NCBI GenBank assembly: GCA_035192965.1
Contig: CP136571.1
Coordinates: 2,314,501 to 2,378,500, forward strand
Reading direction: 5' to 3'
Source: Fuscovulum sp.
GTDB lineage: Bacteria; Pseudomonadota; Alphaproteobacteria; Rhodobacterales; Rhodobacteraceae
DNA: 64,000 nucleotides
This document shows positions 9,653-18,725 of the stretch, one piece after another. The stretch's first letter is position 1. Every line of letters starts with the position of its first letter. The notes beneath the pieces are model-generated. The model saw only the letters and a list, made by a program, of their open reading frames with translations, did not search any database and was not told where the DNA came from. Position numbers and translations under genes: made by a program.

Positions 9653-10750
9653 TCAGCCATCCTCCAGATGCAGAAGAAGGCCAAGCGCCATCATCGTGGC
9701 GGCCACGGGCGGCGCCCAGGCGGCCAGTGCCACCGGAATCTGCCCGTTCTCACCCAGAACCTGCGCGAAGTTGCGCAGGAAAAAGATTGCAAACCCGCTG
9801 AGCACGGCGAACAGCACAAGCGTGCCTGTCTTGCCAAAGCGCGCATGCCGCATCGTGAACCCCGCCGCCACCAGCACCATCGCCGCCAGCAACAGGGGCT
9901 GTGCCAGTTCCATCTGGAACCACACCTGATGGGCGCGGGCCGAAAATCCCGCCCGTTCCAACCCAGCGATGTAGGAGGGCAGCGACCAGAAGGGGATGGC
10001 AGAGGGCGATCCGAAACTGTCGCGAATGCCTTCGCGCGTCAGGTCAGAAGGCAGGGTGCTGCCATCGGCCAACCGGGTTGAGCTTTGTTCCGGGTTGCGC
10101 GCCGTCAGATCCCAGCGCTTTGCCCCCTCCAACACCCAGGCCCCCGGTTCCAGCCGCGCGACGTTCGCTTCGATCCGCGCGGCGGGCAAGCCTTCGGCAT
10201 CCAGCAGCAGAAAACTGACGCCGTAAAGCTCTGTGCCATCCTGATTGGTGCGGGCGGCCTGAATGACGGTCTGACCGTTGCCATCGCCCTGGCGCAGCCA
10301 AAGGCCGTTCTCTGATACCGACATCGCGCTTGATCCGCCGCGGGCAAGATCGGCTTGCGCATTGTCATAAAGCCGGGTGGTGGCTGCGACAAACGGGTTC
10401 AGCACGGCGACCGCGACCAGCCCGCTGATCAGTGCGGTTACCACCGGCGCGATCAGGAAGCGCAGGCCTGACCGGCCTGCCGCCCGGACCACGACGAGTT
10501 CGCTGGACCGGGCCAGTGCCATGAACAGCGAAATCGCGGCCAGTACCACGATCAGCGGCAGGATACGGTACAGGCTTTCAGGCACGTTCAGCGCAGCCAG
10601 ATGCAGGGCCGAGATCAGGCCCGCATCGCTCTGGTTCAGTCGCCGCAACTGGTCGATCGTGTCGATCAGCAGCATGATCCCGAAGAAGACCCCCAGCACC
10701 ACCAGGAAAGACCCCAGAAACCGGCGCGCGATGTAAAGGCTAAGCGTCAT
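9653..10750 (-). CDS. lptG: LPS export ABC transporter permease LptG
   Basis: A 365-residue inner-membrane permease of the LptB2FG transporter, which extracts LPS from the inner membrane and passes it to LptC. Transmembrane helices occur at both ends (SLYIARRFLGSFLVVLGVFFGIMLL near the start; VLFAVLSGFAIFFL near the end) and flank a periplasmic beta-jellyroll (about residues 130-255). Start ATG 10750 overlaps the lptF stop as ATGA. It belongs to the YjgP/YjgQ family (LptF_LptG). Length is normal. Confidence 0.94.
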   Translation of the reverse strand: MTLSLYIARRFLGSFLVVLGVFFGIMLLIDTIDQLRRLNQSDAGLISALHLAALNVPESLYRILPLIVVLAAISLFMALARSSELVVVRAAGRSGLRFLIAPVVTALISGLVAVAVLNPFVAATTRLYDNAQADLARGGSSAMSVSENGLWLRQGDGNGQTVIQAARTNQDGTELYGVSFLLLDAEGLPAARIEANVARLEPGAWVLEGAKRWDLTARNPEQSSTRLADGSTLPSDLTREGIRDSFGSPSAIPFWSLPSYIAGLERAGFSARAHQVWFQMELAQPLLLAAMVLVAAGFTMRHARFGKTGTLVLFAVLSGFAIFFLRNFAQVLGENGQIPVALAAWAPPVAATMMALGLLLHLEDG

Positions 10751-11869
10751 GCCAAGGCCCTTCGCACATGCCGGGGGCGCTGCGCCAGATGCAACAGCAA
10801 CGCCGCAATCCCAAGCCCGGCCAGCGGGGCCACATAGACCGCCGGCCACAGCCGTGCATCCTTCAGCGCCATGGCAGAGCCGGTCGTGTTGAGAAGCTGC
10901 AAGAAGATCAGGATACCTACCGCGCCAAGGATCTGCCGCCACAGGCCAAACCTGCTGAAGGCGCCGATCAGAAGGGTGGAAAAGCCAACCATCGCCGCTG
11001 CCGCGCTGAGGAACGGCTGCGCCAGCCTTGTATGCACCTCTTGCAGGATGGTCGCGCGTTCCGCACCCGTGCGGGTCTGCAATTCCTGCGGATCGGCGGA
11101 AAGAAGCTGAACCGTGGTCAGGTAATCGGGCGGAACCGTCGTCTGCGTCCGGTCGGCCAGCATGCCGGACAGATCATAGGTCACATCGGCAAAGCGCGTG
11201 ACGGACAGGCTTTGCCGATCGTCACGGGTCAACGTCTGGGCGATGCCGTCGAACATCAGAAGCGTCGGCCCGTTTTCCCCCGCGCGCCAGCAGGGCGCGG
11301 CGGGCGGTGTAGGTGGTTCGCTCGGCGGCATTACGCTCATCCGACAGGAAGAGGTCCCGCAATTCGCCCTGCTGGGTGATGTCGCGGATGTAAAGCGTCA
11401 CCCCCGTGGCGGGATGCATGAACTGCCCTTCGGTCAGATAGCGGGCGGTCACATTCTCGGCCAAGGCCGCCTCGCGATCGGACAGCATGGCCCCGCTCCA
11501 GGGCACCAGCACGTTCATCAGCAGCAGGTGCAGCGCGGTGACGATGGCCCCGAAGTACAGAACCGGGCGCGCAAGGCGAAAGCCGGAAAAACCGGTGGCC
11601 TGCATCACCACCAACTCGCTTTCCTGTGTCAGCCGGTTGGTCACATAAACCGTTGCGGCAAAGGCCGCGATGGGCAGAACCAGACGGATCACATTGGGCA
11701 ACATCAACAGCGAGAATTCTAGGAAGACCAGCGCAGAATGGCCGTCGCCGATAAGCCGGTCAAACAGCCCAACGGCCCGGTTGACCCAATAGACAGACAC
11801 AAGAATTAGGGCAAAGAAGCCAAACAGCGCAACAAGTTGCGACAGCAGATATCTGTCGAATTTTGACAC
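10747..11869 (-). pseudogene. lptF: LPS export ABC transporter permease LptF, frameshifted as sequenced
   Basis: The first frame (from ATG 11869) encodes the N-terminal helices (LFGFFALILVSVYWVNRAVGLFDRL) and the start of the periplasmic domain, up to TYTARRALLAR. It then runs out of frame to a stop at 11222. The rest of LptF continues in another frame from RAGENGPTLLMFDG to the stop at 10747, including the C-terminal helices. The switch occurs at a run of five G on the coding strand (11277-11281). Four Gs would restore one frame of about 373 codons, a normal LptF length. A base-calling error in the homopolymer or a real recent mutation are the likely explanations. lptF is usually essential, which favours error or tolerated slippage. 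Confidence 0.88.
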
Positions 11870-12026
11870 GCTGACTGCATCCCCGGTTCTAGCCTTTTGG
11901 TGAATCTAACGGAAATCCCCGGCGGGGAAAACTCATATCTGGTCAATCCGGGGCGGGGCGGGTAGCGTTTTGCCAATCTCTGCGCCGCCGCTGATCGGCA
12001 GGCGCTTTCCGTCAAGGATTTCCCGC

Positions 12027-13499
12027 ATGACACACCCCGTTCCGATCCATTTCCGCCCTGTCGATCTTGACGCCCTGCCGCGCATCACCGGGCGGATCGT
12101 GGCCTTTGCGGATGGGCCGAACGCGCTGAGCCCGGCCATCCGCCGGCTGGACAAGCTGACTCGCGGGGCAGTGACGCGGCTGTTGAACAATGAAGCCTTC
12201 GATCGGCTGAAACCGGGTGAAACGGTCGAACTGGCCTGGCCGTCGGGCCTGCTGGCCGATGCCTTGCAGATCGTGCGCCTGCCCAAGCGGACCGAGATTG
12301 CAAATGCCCGCAAGGCAGGCGGCGCGATCGGGCGCGCGCTGACGCCGGCAGGCACAACCGTTCTTGCCGAAAACCATGCGCTGGCGGCCGAGATTGCCTT
12401 TGGCGTCGCGATGCGGGCCTATGATTTCACCGCCCACAAGACGGGCGAGCGCAAGGTGCCCGGACATGTGGCCTTCATGGTTTCCAACCCCGAGGCGGTG
12501 GCCGCGGCCGCCGCGCCGGGGGCTGCGGTGGCGGAAGGCGTCTTCTTCACCCGCGATCTGGTGAATGAACCCGCCAACATCCTGACCACTTATGATTTTG
12601 CCGCGCGGCTGGCCGCGATGCAGGAACTGGGGCTGGATGTCGAAATCCTTGAAGAAGAGGAACTGTCCAAACTGGGCATGGGCGCGCTGTTGGGCGTGGG
12701 GCAGGGATCGGAAAGCCCGTCCAAGGTTGTGGTCATGCAATGGCATGGCGGCGAAAAGGGCGCGGCCCCCTTTGCGCTGGTGGGCAAGGGGGTGGTGTTC
12801 GACACAGGCGGCATCTCGATCAAGCCTGCCGGTGGCATGGAAGACATGACGATGGATATGGGCGGCGCGGGCGTCGTGGCGGGCGTGATGCGCACATTGG
12901 CGCTGCGCAAGGCCAAAGCCAATGTCGTGGGTCTGGTCGGGCTGGTGGAAAACATGCCCGACGGGCGCGCGCAGCGACCGGGTGACGTCGTCAAGACGAT
13001 GAAGGGCGACACGGTCGAGGTGATCAACACCGATGCCGAAGGCCGCCTCGTTCTGGCCGATGTGCTGTGGTATGCGCAGGAACGGTTCAAGCCCGTGGGG
13101 ATGATCGATCTTGCCACCCTGACCGGGGCCATCATCATCGCCTTGGGCCATGAAAACACGGGCGTTTTTTCCAACAACGATGATCTGTGCAATGCCTTCC
13201 TAAAGGCCGCCAAGGCCGAGGGTGAGGGCGCGTGGCGGATGCCCATGGGCGATGCCTATGATGCCAAGCTGAAATCCCGCATCGCCGACATGATGAATGT
13301 GGGCGGGCGCGATGGCGGTTCGATCACGGCGGCGCAATTCCTGCAACGCTTTGTGAAATCCGAAATCCCGTGGTGCCATCTGGATATCGCAGGCACCGCG
13401 CTGCTGAAATCTGACAGCACGCTTGCGCCGAAGGGGGCGACGGGATGGGGTGTCATGGCGTTGGATCGTCTGATCCGCGACAAGTTCGAGGCGAAGTGA
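12027..13499 (+). CDS. pepA: Leucyl aminopeptidase (M17 family)
   Basis: A 490-residue cytosolic zinc/manganese aminopeptidase that removes N-terminal residues from peptides; PepA proteins in some bacteria also bind DNA. The M17 signature NTDAEGRL is at residues 334-341. The metal and substrate region VGKGVVFDTGGISIKPAGGM is upstream. The start at 12027 has AAGGA 8 bases upstream; the in-frame extension to 11970 has no such site. It is divergent from lptF, with a 157-bp gap containing a TTGACA hexamer at 11863. The holC gene follows 7 bp downstream, a pairing often seen in proteobacteria. Confidence 0.96.
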   Translation: MTHPVPIHFRPVDLDALPRITGRIVAFADGPNALSPAIRRLDKLTRGAVTRLLNNEAFDRLKPGETVELAWPSGLLADALQIVRLPKRTEIANARKAGGAIGRALTPAGTTVLAENHALAAEIAFGVAMRAYDFTAHKTGERKVPGHVAFMVSNPEAVAAAAAPGAAVAEGVFFTRDLVNEPANILTTYDFAARLAAMQELGLDVEILEEEELSKLGMGALLGVGQGSESPSKVVVMQWHGGEKGAAPFALVGKGVVFDTGGISIKPAGGMEDMTMDMGGAGVVAGVMRTLALRKAKANVVGLVGLVENMPDGRAQRPGDVVKTMKGDTVEVINTDAEGRLVLADVLWYAQERFKPVGMIDLATLTGAIIIALGHENTGVFSNNDDLCNAFLKAAKAEGEGAWRMPMGDAYDAKLKSRIADMMNVGGRDGGSITAAQFLQRFVKSEIPWCHLDIAGTALLKSDSTLAPKGATGWGVMALDRLIRDKFEAK

Positions 13500-13506
13500 C
13501 CCTGCC

Positions 13507-13965
13507 ATGGGCGTGGTGATGTTCTATCACCTGACGCGCTCCTCGGTTGAGGAGACGCTGCTGATGCTGCTGCCACGCGCTGTGGCACAGGGCTGGCGCG
13601 TGATGCTGCGTGGCACCGATCCGGCGGCGCTGGAGCGGCTGGATGCCCAGTTGTGGACGGCGGAAAGCCAGCCATTTCTGCCGCATGGCATGGCGGGCGG
13701 GCCGCACGATGCCGATCAGCCGGTGCTGATCGGGCAGGGGGCGATTGCCAATGATGCCAAGGGGTTGTTCTTGATCGACGGGGCCGCGACCACGCCCGAT
13801 GAGGCGCGTCCGCTGGAACGGGTCTGGCTGTTGTTTGATGGCAATGACGGAGCGCAACTGACCGATGCACGGGCCAAGTGGAAGGCGCTGACCGAAGCGG
13901 GATTAGCGGCGCAATACTGGTCAGAGGAAAGTGGGCGGTGGGAGAAGAAGGCGGAAAAGGGTTAG
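13507..13965 (+). CDS. holC: DNA polymerase III chi subunit
   Basis: A 152-residue HolC homologue. Chi links the clamp loader to single-stranded-DNA-binding protein at the replication fork. The N-terminal FYHLTRSSVEETLLMLLPRAVAQGWRV and the central LWTAESQPFLPHG block match the family, and DGAATTPDEARPLERVWLLFDGND follows. The frame begins with ATG 13507; a second ATG at 13519 (MFYHL) is also a plausible start. It lies in a probable operon with pepA and converges on the aspartic protease gene, whose end is only 16 bp away. Confidence 0.9.
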   Translation: MGVVMFYHLTRSSVEETLLMLLPRAVAQGWRVMLRGTDPAALERLDAQLWTAESQPFLPHGMAGGPHDADQPVLIGQGAIANDAKGLFLIDGAATTPDEARPLERVWLLFDGNDGAQLTDARAKWKALTEAGLAAQYWSEESGRWEKKAEKG

Positions 13966-13981
13966 CGAACGGTTAACGCCC

Positions 13982-14557
13982 CTACCGCCGCAGGATCATC
14001 CTGTCTTCAGCAATTTCAACGCGGTAGAGCGACAGATATTCCATTCCCAGAAGGGAATCCGACATATCGCCCTGATTGACCCATGCGGCGAAGTCGCTGT
14101 CCTGATAGGGGCCAAGCGTGACGCTGGGCAGTTCAACCCGCGCCGTGCGGACCGTGCCATTGGCCGTTTGCGCCGTGCCGATATAGACCAATGCCCCGGG
14201 GTCGATCCCGATACGGCGGGCATCGCGATCCGACAGCACCATGCTGGTGGCCCCTGTATCGGCCAGAAATTGCACCGGCGTGCCGTTGATATCCAGCGTC
14301 AGGTAGTAATGGCCGTCCTCTGCCCGCGGCACTTCGATAGAACCGGCTTCGGATATCATCTGCTGGGGGGCGATGTCCGTGCGCAGATCGTTCCACAGCC
14401 CATAGCCAGCCATCACTCCGATGAAGATCAGGCCCCAGGCAGCGACGGTGCGCAACGCCTCGCCCATGCGTTTGCGATATTCGACGATCACCCAGCCACC
14501 GACGGCCGCAAGCAGCAGGACGAGATAGAGCAGACGGCCAGTGGTTTCCGAATCCAT
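13982..14557 (-). CDS. Retropepsin-like aspartic protease, TIGR02281 family
   Basis: A 191-residue protein with two N-terminal hydrophobic segments (LLYLVLLLAAVGGWVIVEY and TVAAWGLIFIGVMAGYGLW) and a soluble retropepsin-type domain. The catalytic signature is FLADTGATSMVLSDRDA (D-T-G). A single DTG means it must act as a dimer. TIGR02281 clan AA proteases occur in alphaproteobacteria; the substrate is unknown. AGGA precedes ATG 14557 with normal spacing. The domain probably faces the periplasm, but topology is an inference. Confidence 0.85.
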   Translation of the reverse strand: MDSETTGRLLYLVLLLAAVGGWVIVEYRKRMGEALRTVAAWGLIFIGVMAGYGLWNDLRTDIAPQQMISEAGSIEVPRAEDGHYYLTLDINGTPVQFLADTGATSMVLSDRDARRIGIDPGALVYIGTAQTANGTVRTARVELPSVTLGPYQDSDFAAWVNQGDMSDSLLGMEYLSLYRVEIAEDRMILRR

Positions 14558-14613
14558 GAAGTTTTTCCTGTTTCCTTGCAGGATATGGGGGGCGCGTGCG
14601 GGCAGGGGAAGGG

Positions 14614-15231
14614 TCAGCCGATCAGTCCGGTGCCTTTGACACCGTCGATGACGAACTGCACCGATAGCGCCGCCAGCAACATGCCCAGAAGCCGAGTGAT
14701 AACGATGGTGCCCGTGCGGCCCAGAAGCCGTTCCAGCGGCGGCGAGGCCAGAAGAAACAGGAAGGTGGTCGCCAGAACCAGCGCCATCAGGCCCAGCACC
14801 GAGATCGTGCCGGACCAGCCCGGTGCTTCACCCACCAGAAGGATCATGGTGGCAATCGCCCCCGGCCCGGCGATCAGGGGAATCGCAAGGGGGAAGACAG
14901 AAGGATCGTGGTCGGCTTCGGTCTTCTGTCCCTCGCGCCGCTGCGTGCGGCGTTCGAACAGCATGTCGAGCGCAGTCAAGAACAGCAGGATGCCGCCCGC
15001 GATGCGGAAGGCAGGCATGGTGATTCCGACAAAGAAAAGGATCGATTCCCCCGCAAGCCCGAATAGCAACAGCAGGCCGCAGGCAATCAGGCAGGCCCGC
15101 AGAGCCAGACGGCGGCGGTGTTCGGGTGTCATACCTTGCGTCAGCGCGATGAACAGCGGCACCAGACCGGGCGGATCGATCACCACGAACAGTGTCGCAA
15201 AGGCTGTGATGAGGAAGGCGGTTTCGGGCAA
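14614..15231 (-). CDS. MarC family integral membrane protein
   Basis: A 205-residue protein with about six hydrophobic helices, including ITAFATLFVVIDPPGLVPLF and LAIPLIAGPGAIATMILLV. The DPPGLVP and AGPGAI motifs are typical of the MarC/YchE (UPF0056) family, whose transport role is unresolved. The start is unusual: TTG at 15231, supported by CCGGAGG on the coding strand with about 6 bases of spacing. No ATG in frame keeps the first helix. It lies between the protease and the DUF2267 gene on the same strand; nothing indicates a specific function. Confidence 0.85.
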   Translation of the reverse strand: MPETAFLITAFATLFVVIDPPGLVPLFIALTQGMTPEHRRRLALRACLIACGLLLLFGLAGESILFFVGITMPAFRIAGGILLFLTALDMLFERRTQRREGQKTEADHDPSVFPLAIPLIAGPGAIATMILLVGEAPGWSGTISVLGLMALVLATTFLFLLASPPLERLLGRTGTIVITRLLGMLLAALSVQFVIDGVKGTGLIG

Positions 15232-15311
15232 GGGCGACCTCCGGTTTTGGGCAGCCTATGGGTGCTGAAGGTTTCTGGCCAGTGAATCCGGCGCGCTTTG
15301 TGCGGTGTAGA

Positions 15312-15770
15312 TCAGACGATGCGGGGCCCAAGACTGGCCGGATCAATCCCGGGGGTTGACCAGAACTCGGCGGCAAAGGGCGGCAGTCGGGACAGCACGC
15401 GGTCCAGGTCTTCGCGCAGGACCGCGCGGCGCAGGGCATAGGCGGTGGCGGCGACGCAATTCTCTGGCGCGATGTTGTGATGGCGGCGCAGGGCGCGGGC
15501 TTCGGCAGTCCAATCCGCGCGGGTGCCGGGTGGGGCGGGCGGATCGGACAGGTTCCAGTCGGCGATGAAAAGCGCCCGCAGGACCGATGGCAGGACTTGC
15601 GCAAAATCAATGACTTGCTGCGGTGTCAGGCGATGGCGAAAGGCACGCAGCACGCCTTCAACGGCGGTGAAGGTGCTGTGGTCCGTGGGCGTATCCATCG
15701 CGTATTGTGCATCTGCCAAGAACGCCTGCCATTCCCGGGTTGCCTGCCGATAGGTCCAGGGCATCGGCAT
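15312..15770 (-). CDS. DUF2267 domain-containing protein
   Basis: A 152-residue soluble protein that fits the DUF2267 pattern. AEGVLRAFRHRLTPQQ-like helices precede ADWTAEARALRRHH and a second half with VAATAYALRRAVLREDLDRV followed by LPPFAAEFW. DUF2267 proteins have no established biochemical function. The ATG at 15770 lies 3 bp after the stop codon of the upstream ABC-F gene, so the two are probably co-transcribed. ATG 15764 is an alternative start. Confidence 0.7.
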   Translation of the reverse strand: MPMPWTYRQATREWQAFLADAQYAMDTPTDHSTFTAVEGVLRAFRHRLTPQQVIDFAQVLPSVLRALFIADWNLSDPPAPPGTRADWTAEARALRRHHNIAPENCVAATAYALRRAVLREDLDRVLSRLPPFAAEFWSTPGIDPASLGPRIV

Positions 15771-15773
15771 GGT

Positions 15774-17627
15774 CTACGCAGCCTCGGCCTGCTCCAGCCG
15801 GTCTTGCGCCGAAAGCCAGAGCGCCTCGGCCTTGTCCAGCGCCTCCATCACCTCGGCGTATTTGCGGTTCCAGGTTTCCAATTCGCCTATGCGCGAGGAT
15901 TCATAGAGTTCGGGATCGGCCAGCTTCTTAGCCAGCTTGTCACGCATGTCGTTGATCTTGGCGAGACGGTCTTCGCATTTGCGCACCTCAGCACGCAGTG
16001 CGAGGATTTCGTCACGGCTGGCTTTCTTTGGTTTTTCAACGGGTTTCGCGGCGACTTTCACCTCTTCGTCACCCGCTAGAAGCATCCGGCGATAGGCTTC
16101 CAGATCCTCATTATAGGGCGTGACGGCCCCGCCTTTGACCAGCCAGAGCCGATCGGCCACCAGCGAAAGAAGGTGCATGTCATGGCTGACAAGGATCACC
16201 GCGCCGGAGTATTCGGTCAGCGCTTCAACCAGCGCCTCGCGGCTTTCCATATCAAGGTGGTTGGTCGGTTCATCGAGGATCAAGAGATGAGGCGCGTCAA
16301 TGGTGGCCAGCAGAAGCGACAGCCGCGCCTTTTGCCCGCCTGACAGGCGGCCGACCTGCGTTTCGGCCTGATCGGCCATCAGGCCGAATCCAGCCAGCCG
16401 CGCGCGCAGGCGGGGTTGGCCTTCATCAGGGCGCAGGCGTTGGATGTGTTGCAGCGGCGTTTCGTCGATGTGCAGCTCATCCACCTGATGCTGCGCAAAG
16501 TAACCGATCCTTAGCTTGGACGAGCGCGTGAAACGCCCCTCAAGCGCGGTAAGTTTTCCCGCCAACAGCTTGGAAAGCGTGGACTTTCCCTCACCATTCC
16601 GTCCCAGCAGGGCGATGCGGTCGTCTTGGTCGATCCTTAACGAAAGCTTCTTTAGGACGGGCGGGCCGCCATAGCCCACAGCGGCGCCTTCCATGTTGAT
16701 GATGGGCGGCGACAATTCCTCGGGCGCCGGGAAAGTAAAGACCACACGCTTGGCATCTTCGGGCGCGGTGATCGGCGTCATTTTCTCCAGCATCTTCACG
16801 CGGGATTGCGCCTGTACGGCCTTGGACGCTTTTGCCTTGAACCGGTCAACGAAGGATTGCAGATGCGCGCGCCGCGCCTCTTGCTTCTTTGCCTCGGCCT
16901 GCAAGACGGCGCGGCGTTCGGCCATCTGCCTTGCGAACTGGTCGTAAGGGCCTGTCCAATATGTCAATTTCCGCTGATCCAGGTGCAGGATGCCCTGCAC
17001 AGCGCGGTTCAGAAGGCCACGGTCATGGCTGATGATGATGACAGTATGGGGATACTTCTGAAGATAAGCCTCAAGCCAGAGCGCGCCTTCAAGATCGAGG
17101 TAGTTGGTCGGTTCGTCGAGCAGCAGCAGATCCGGCTGGGAAAACAGTACGCCCGCCAGCGCTACCCGCATCCGCCACCCGCCGGAAAAGGCCGAACAGG
17201 GCATGAGTTGCTGATCCGCGTCGAAGCCTAACCCCTTGAGAATGCTGGAGGCGCGGCCTTCAGCCGACCAGGCGTCGATATCGGCCAGGCGGGCCTGAAT
17301 TTCGGCGATGCGGTGGGGGTCGGTGGCGGTGTGGGATTCGGCCAGCAAAGCGGCGCGTTCGGTATCGGCCTGAAGCACGGTATCGAGCAGCGAGGTTTCA
17401 GACGAAGGCACCTCTTGCGCCACACCGCCGATGCGGGCGCGCGAGGGCAGGGTGATCGACCCGCCTTCAAGCGCAAGTTCGCCGCGTATCAGCCTGAAAA
17501 GCGTGGTTTTTCCCGTGCCATTGCGGCCCACGAGGCCGACCTTGTGGCCGGTGGGAATGGTGGCGGAGGCTGCCTCCAAAAGGGGGCGGCCTTCGACGGA
17601 ATAGGTGATGGCGTCAATGCGTAACAT
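15774..17627 (-). CDS. ABC-F family ATPase (Uup/YheS-like)
   Basis: A 617-residue protein with two ABC ATPase domains in one chain and no transmembrane segment, which defines ABC-F proteins acting on ribosomes or nucleic acid rather than in transport. Walker A motifs are GRNGTGKTT (about 34-42) and GRNGEGKST. Signatures are [12 protein letters not shown] and [12 protein letters not shown]. Walker B regions are [13 protein letters not shown] and [14 protein letters not shown] charged linker rich in E, K, R lies between the domains, and the C-terminus is a coiled coil ([19 protein letters not shown] onward). No drug-resistance phenotype can be inferred. DUF2267 follows 3 bp downstream. Confidence 0.93.
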   Translation of the reverse strand: MLRIDAITYSVEGRPLLEAASATIPTGHKVGLVGRNGTGKTTLFRLIRGELALEGGSITLPSRARIGGVAQEVPSSETSLLDTVLQADTERAALLAESHTATDPHRIAEIQARLADIDAWSAEGRASSILKGLGFDADQQLMPCSAFSGGWRMRVALAGVLFSQPDLLLLDEPTNYLDLEGALWLEAYLQKYPHTVIIISHDRGLLNRAVQGILHLDQRKLTYWTGPYDQFARQMAERRAVLQAEAKKQEARRAHLQSFVDRFKAKASKAVQAQSRVKMLEKMTPITAPEDAKRVVFTFPAPEELSPPIINMEGAAVGYGGPPVLKKLSLRIDQDDRIALLGRNGEGKSTLSKLLAGKLTALEGRFTRSSKLRIGYFAQHQVDELHIDETPLQHIQRLRPDEGQPRLRARLAGFGLMADQAETQVGRLSGGQKARLSLLLATIDAPHLLILDEPTNHLDMESREALVEALTEYSGAVILVSHDMHLLSLVADRLWLVKGGAVTPYNEDLEAYRRMLLAGDEEVKVAAKPVEKPKKASRDEILALRAEVRKCEDRLAKINDMRDKLAKKLADPELYESSRIGELETWNRKYAEVMEALDKAEALWLSAQDRLEQAEAA

Positions 17628-17878
17628 GGCGCAGGGCTTGCCCTATGGGCGGCGCGGCGTCAACGGCGGCTGTGAATTGGGCGTGCAGCGCGTGGTGCAG
17701 ATGGTGGTGCAGACAGGCGTATGCACGCAGCGCACCTGTGTTTAACGCTTTGGCCACGTTCAGGATCGGCGGCGGCTTTTCATTGTTACAGGCCCATGCT
17801 ACGTGCGCCGCACATGAATTCCGGCGCGGGGATCCCCCACGCGCCCCAGAAACAGAACCCAGTAACGGAGACGTCCCC

Positions 17879-18301
17879 ATGGCCATCGAACGCACCCTGT
17901 CGATCATCAAACCCGATGCGACCAAGCGCAACCTGACCGGCAAGATCAACGCCAAGTTTGAAGAAGCTGGTCTGCGCATCGTCGCACAAAAGCGCATCCA
18001 CCTGACCATGGCGCAGGCCGGTCAGTTCTATGCCGAACACAAAGAGCGCGGCTTCTATGGCGAGCTGTGTGAGTTCATGGCATCCGAGCCGGTGGTCGTG
18101 CAGGTTCTGGAAGGCGAAGGCGCCATCCTGAAGAACCGCGAAGTGATGGGCGCAACCAACCCGGCCAACGCTGCCGAAGGCACGATCCGCAAGGAATTCG
18201 CCCTGTCGGTTGGCGAAAACTCGGTCCACGGGTCGGACAGCGAGGCATCCGCCGCGCGCGAGATCGCGTTCTACTTCTCGGGTCTCGAACTGGTCGGCTG
18301 A
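17879..18301 (+). CDS. ndk: Nucleoside diphosphate kinase
   Basis: A 140-residue Ndk that transfers the gamma phosphate from ATP to nucleoside diphosphates via a phosphohistidine. The catalytic histidine is His117 in ENSVHGSDS. The N-terminus [20 protein letters not shown] and [18 protein letters not shown] are canonical. GGAG lies 8 bases before ATG 17879; the longer open frame to 17645 is rejected because it has no homology-like sequence. The gene is monocistronic, with a strong terminator at 18345-18375 inside the convergent gene downstream. The 251-bp upstream gap to the divergent ABC-F gene holds nothing else that I recognise. Confidence 0.97.
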   Translation: MAIERTLSIIKPDATKRNLTGKINAKFEEAGLRIVAQKRIHLTMAQAGQFYAEHKERGFYGELCEFMASEPVVVQVLEGEGAILKNREVMGATNPANAAEGTIRKEFALSVGENSVHGSDSEASAAREIAFYFSGLELVG

Positions 18302-18311
18302 TCCGCAGGGA

Positions 18312-18644
18312 TCAGCGGCGACGTTCCACGACGCCAAGCATATCAAGGGCCGCTTCGATTTCGGAGCGGCCTTTTCCTTTCATACTGGCCTTGATCGCAT
18401 CGAAACGGACGCGCAGCGCGGCCTTTTCATCCCCTTGGCAATCGTTCCACGGGCGGCCTTGCAGGCCCATGACGATCACATAGTAACCGATGAAATGGGG
18501 GGCCACACCACTGGCCAGAAGGCGGCGATAGCCTTCATCCGGGCCAAGCGCGCGCAACTCTTCGGCGGAATGGATGCCCGCCTTGGCAAAGGCGGCCTCG
18601 GTCGCGGGGCCAAGATTGGGGATGGAGGAAACGGGGCTGGGCAT
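18312..18644 (-). CDS. TfoX/Sxy C-terminal domain protein
   Basis: A 110-residue protein whose first ~85 residues resemble the TfoX C-terminal domain, a helix-hairpin-helix fold: SSIPNLGPATEAAFAKAGI, then SAEELRALGPDEGYRRLL. The TfoX N-terminal domain is absent. Stand-alone TfoX-C proteins are common in alphaproteobacteria and their role is unknown; competence regulation should not be assumed. The 3' part of this gene carries the convergent ndk terminator (18345-18375), so its last residues (around RSEIEAALDML) are encoded by hairpin DNA. Confidence 0.8.
   Translation of the reverse strand: MPSPVSSIPNLGPATEAAFAKAGIHSAEELRALGPDEGYRRLLASGVAPHFIGYYVIVMGLQGRPWNDCQGDEKAALRVRFDAIKASMKGKGRSEIEAALDMLGVVERRR
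18345..18375 (+). terminator. ndk terminator inside the convergent TfoX-C gene
   Basis: GGCCGCT (18348-18354) pairs with AGCGGCC (18365-18371). T18355-G18364, C18356-G18363 and G18357-C18362 extend the stem to 10 bp with an ATTT loop. AA precedes the stem, and TTTT then CCTTT follows it. It lies 44 bp after the ndk stop codon, in a strand overlap with the last codons of the minus-strand TfoX-C gene. Confidence 0.75.
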
Positions 18645-18664
18645 CGTTGGGGGCCTTGAATGAA

Positions 18665-18692
18665 ACAGGGCCAGCCTAGCGGCTGGCCCTGT
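18665..18692 (-). terminator. Perfect 12-bp hairpin after the 44-aa gene
   Basis: ACAGGGCCAGCC (18665-18676) and GGCTGGCCCTGT (18681-18692) form a perfect stem around a 4-base loop. On the minus strand it is followed by TTCATTC. It lies 33 bp after the stop codon of the small minus-strand gene and just upstream of TfoX-C, so it probably terminates the small transcript. Confidence 0.7.
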
Positions 18693-18725
18693 CTCAGGAA
18701 AGCGTCTGTTCCGGTCTGCTTGGGT

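Noticed and set aside
11863..11895. TTGACA with TAGCCT as a pepA promoter
   Set aside because: Spacing between the hexamers is about 21 bp, too long for sigma-70. A poorer GTTCTA at 17 bp exists but is weak.
13931..15268. Plus-strand open frame over the aspartic protease and marC genes
   Set aside because: Covers two clear minus-strand genes and shows low-complexity Arg/Ser/Ala composition with no domain.
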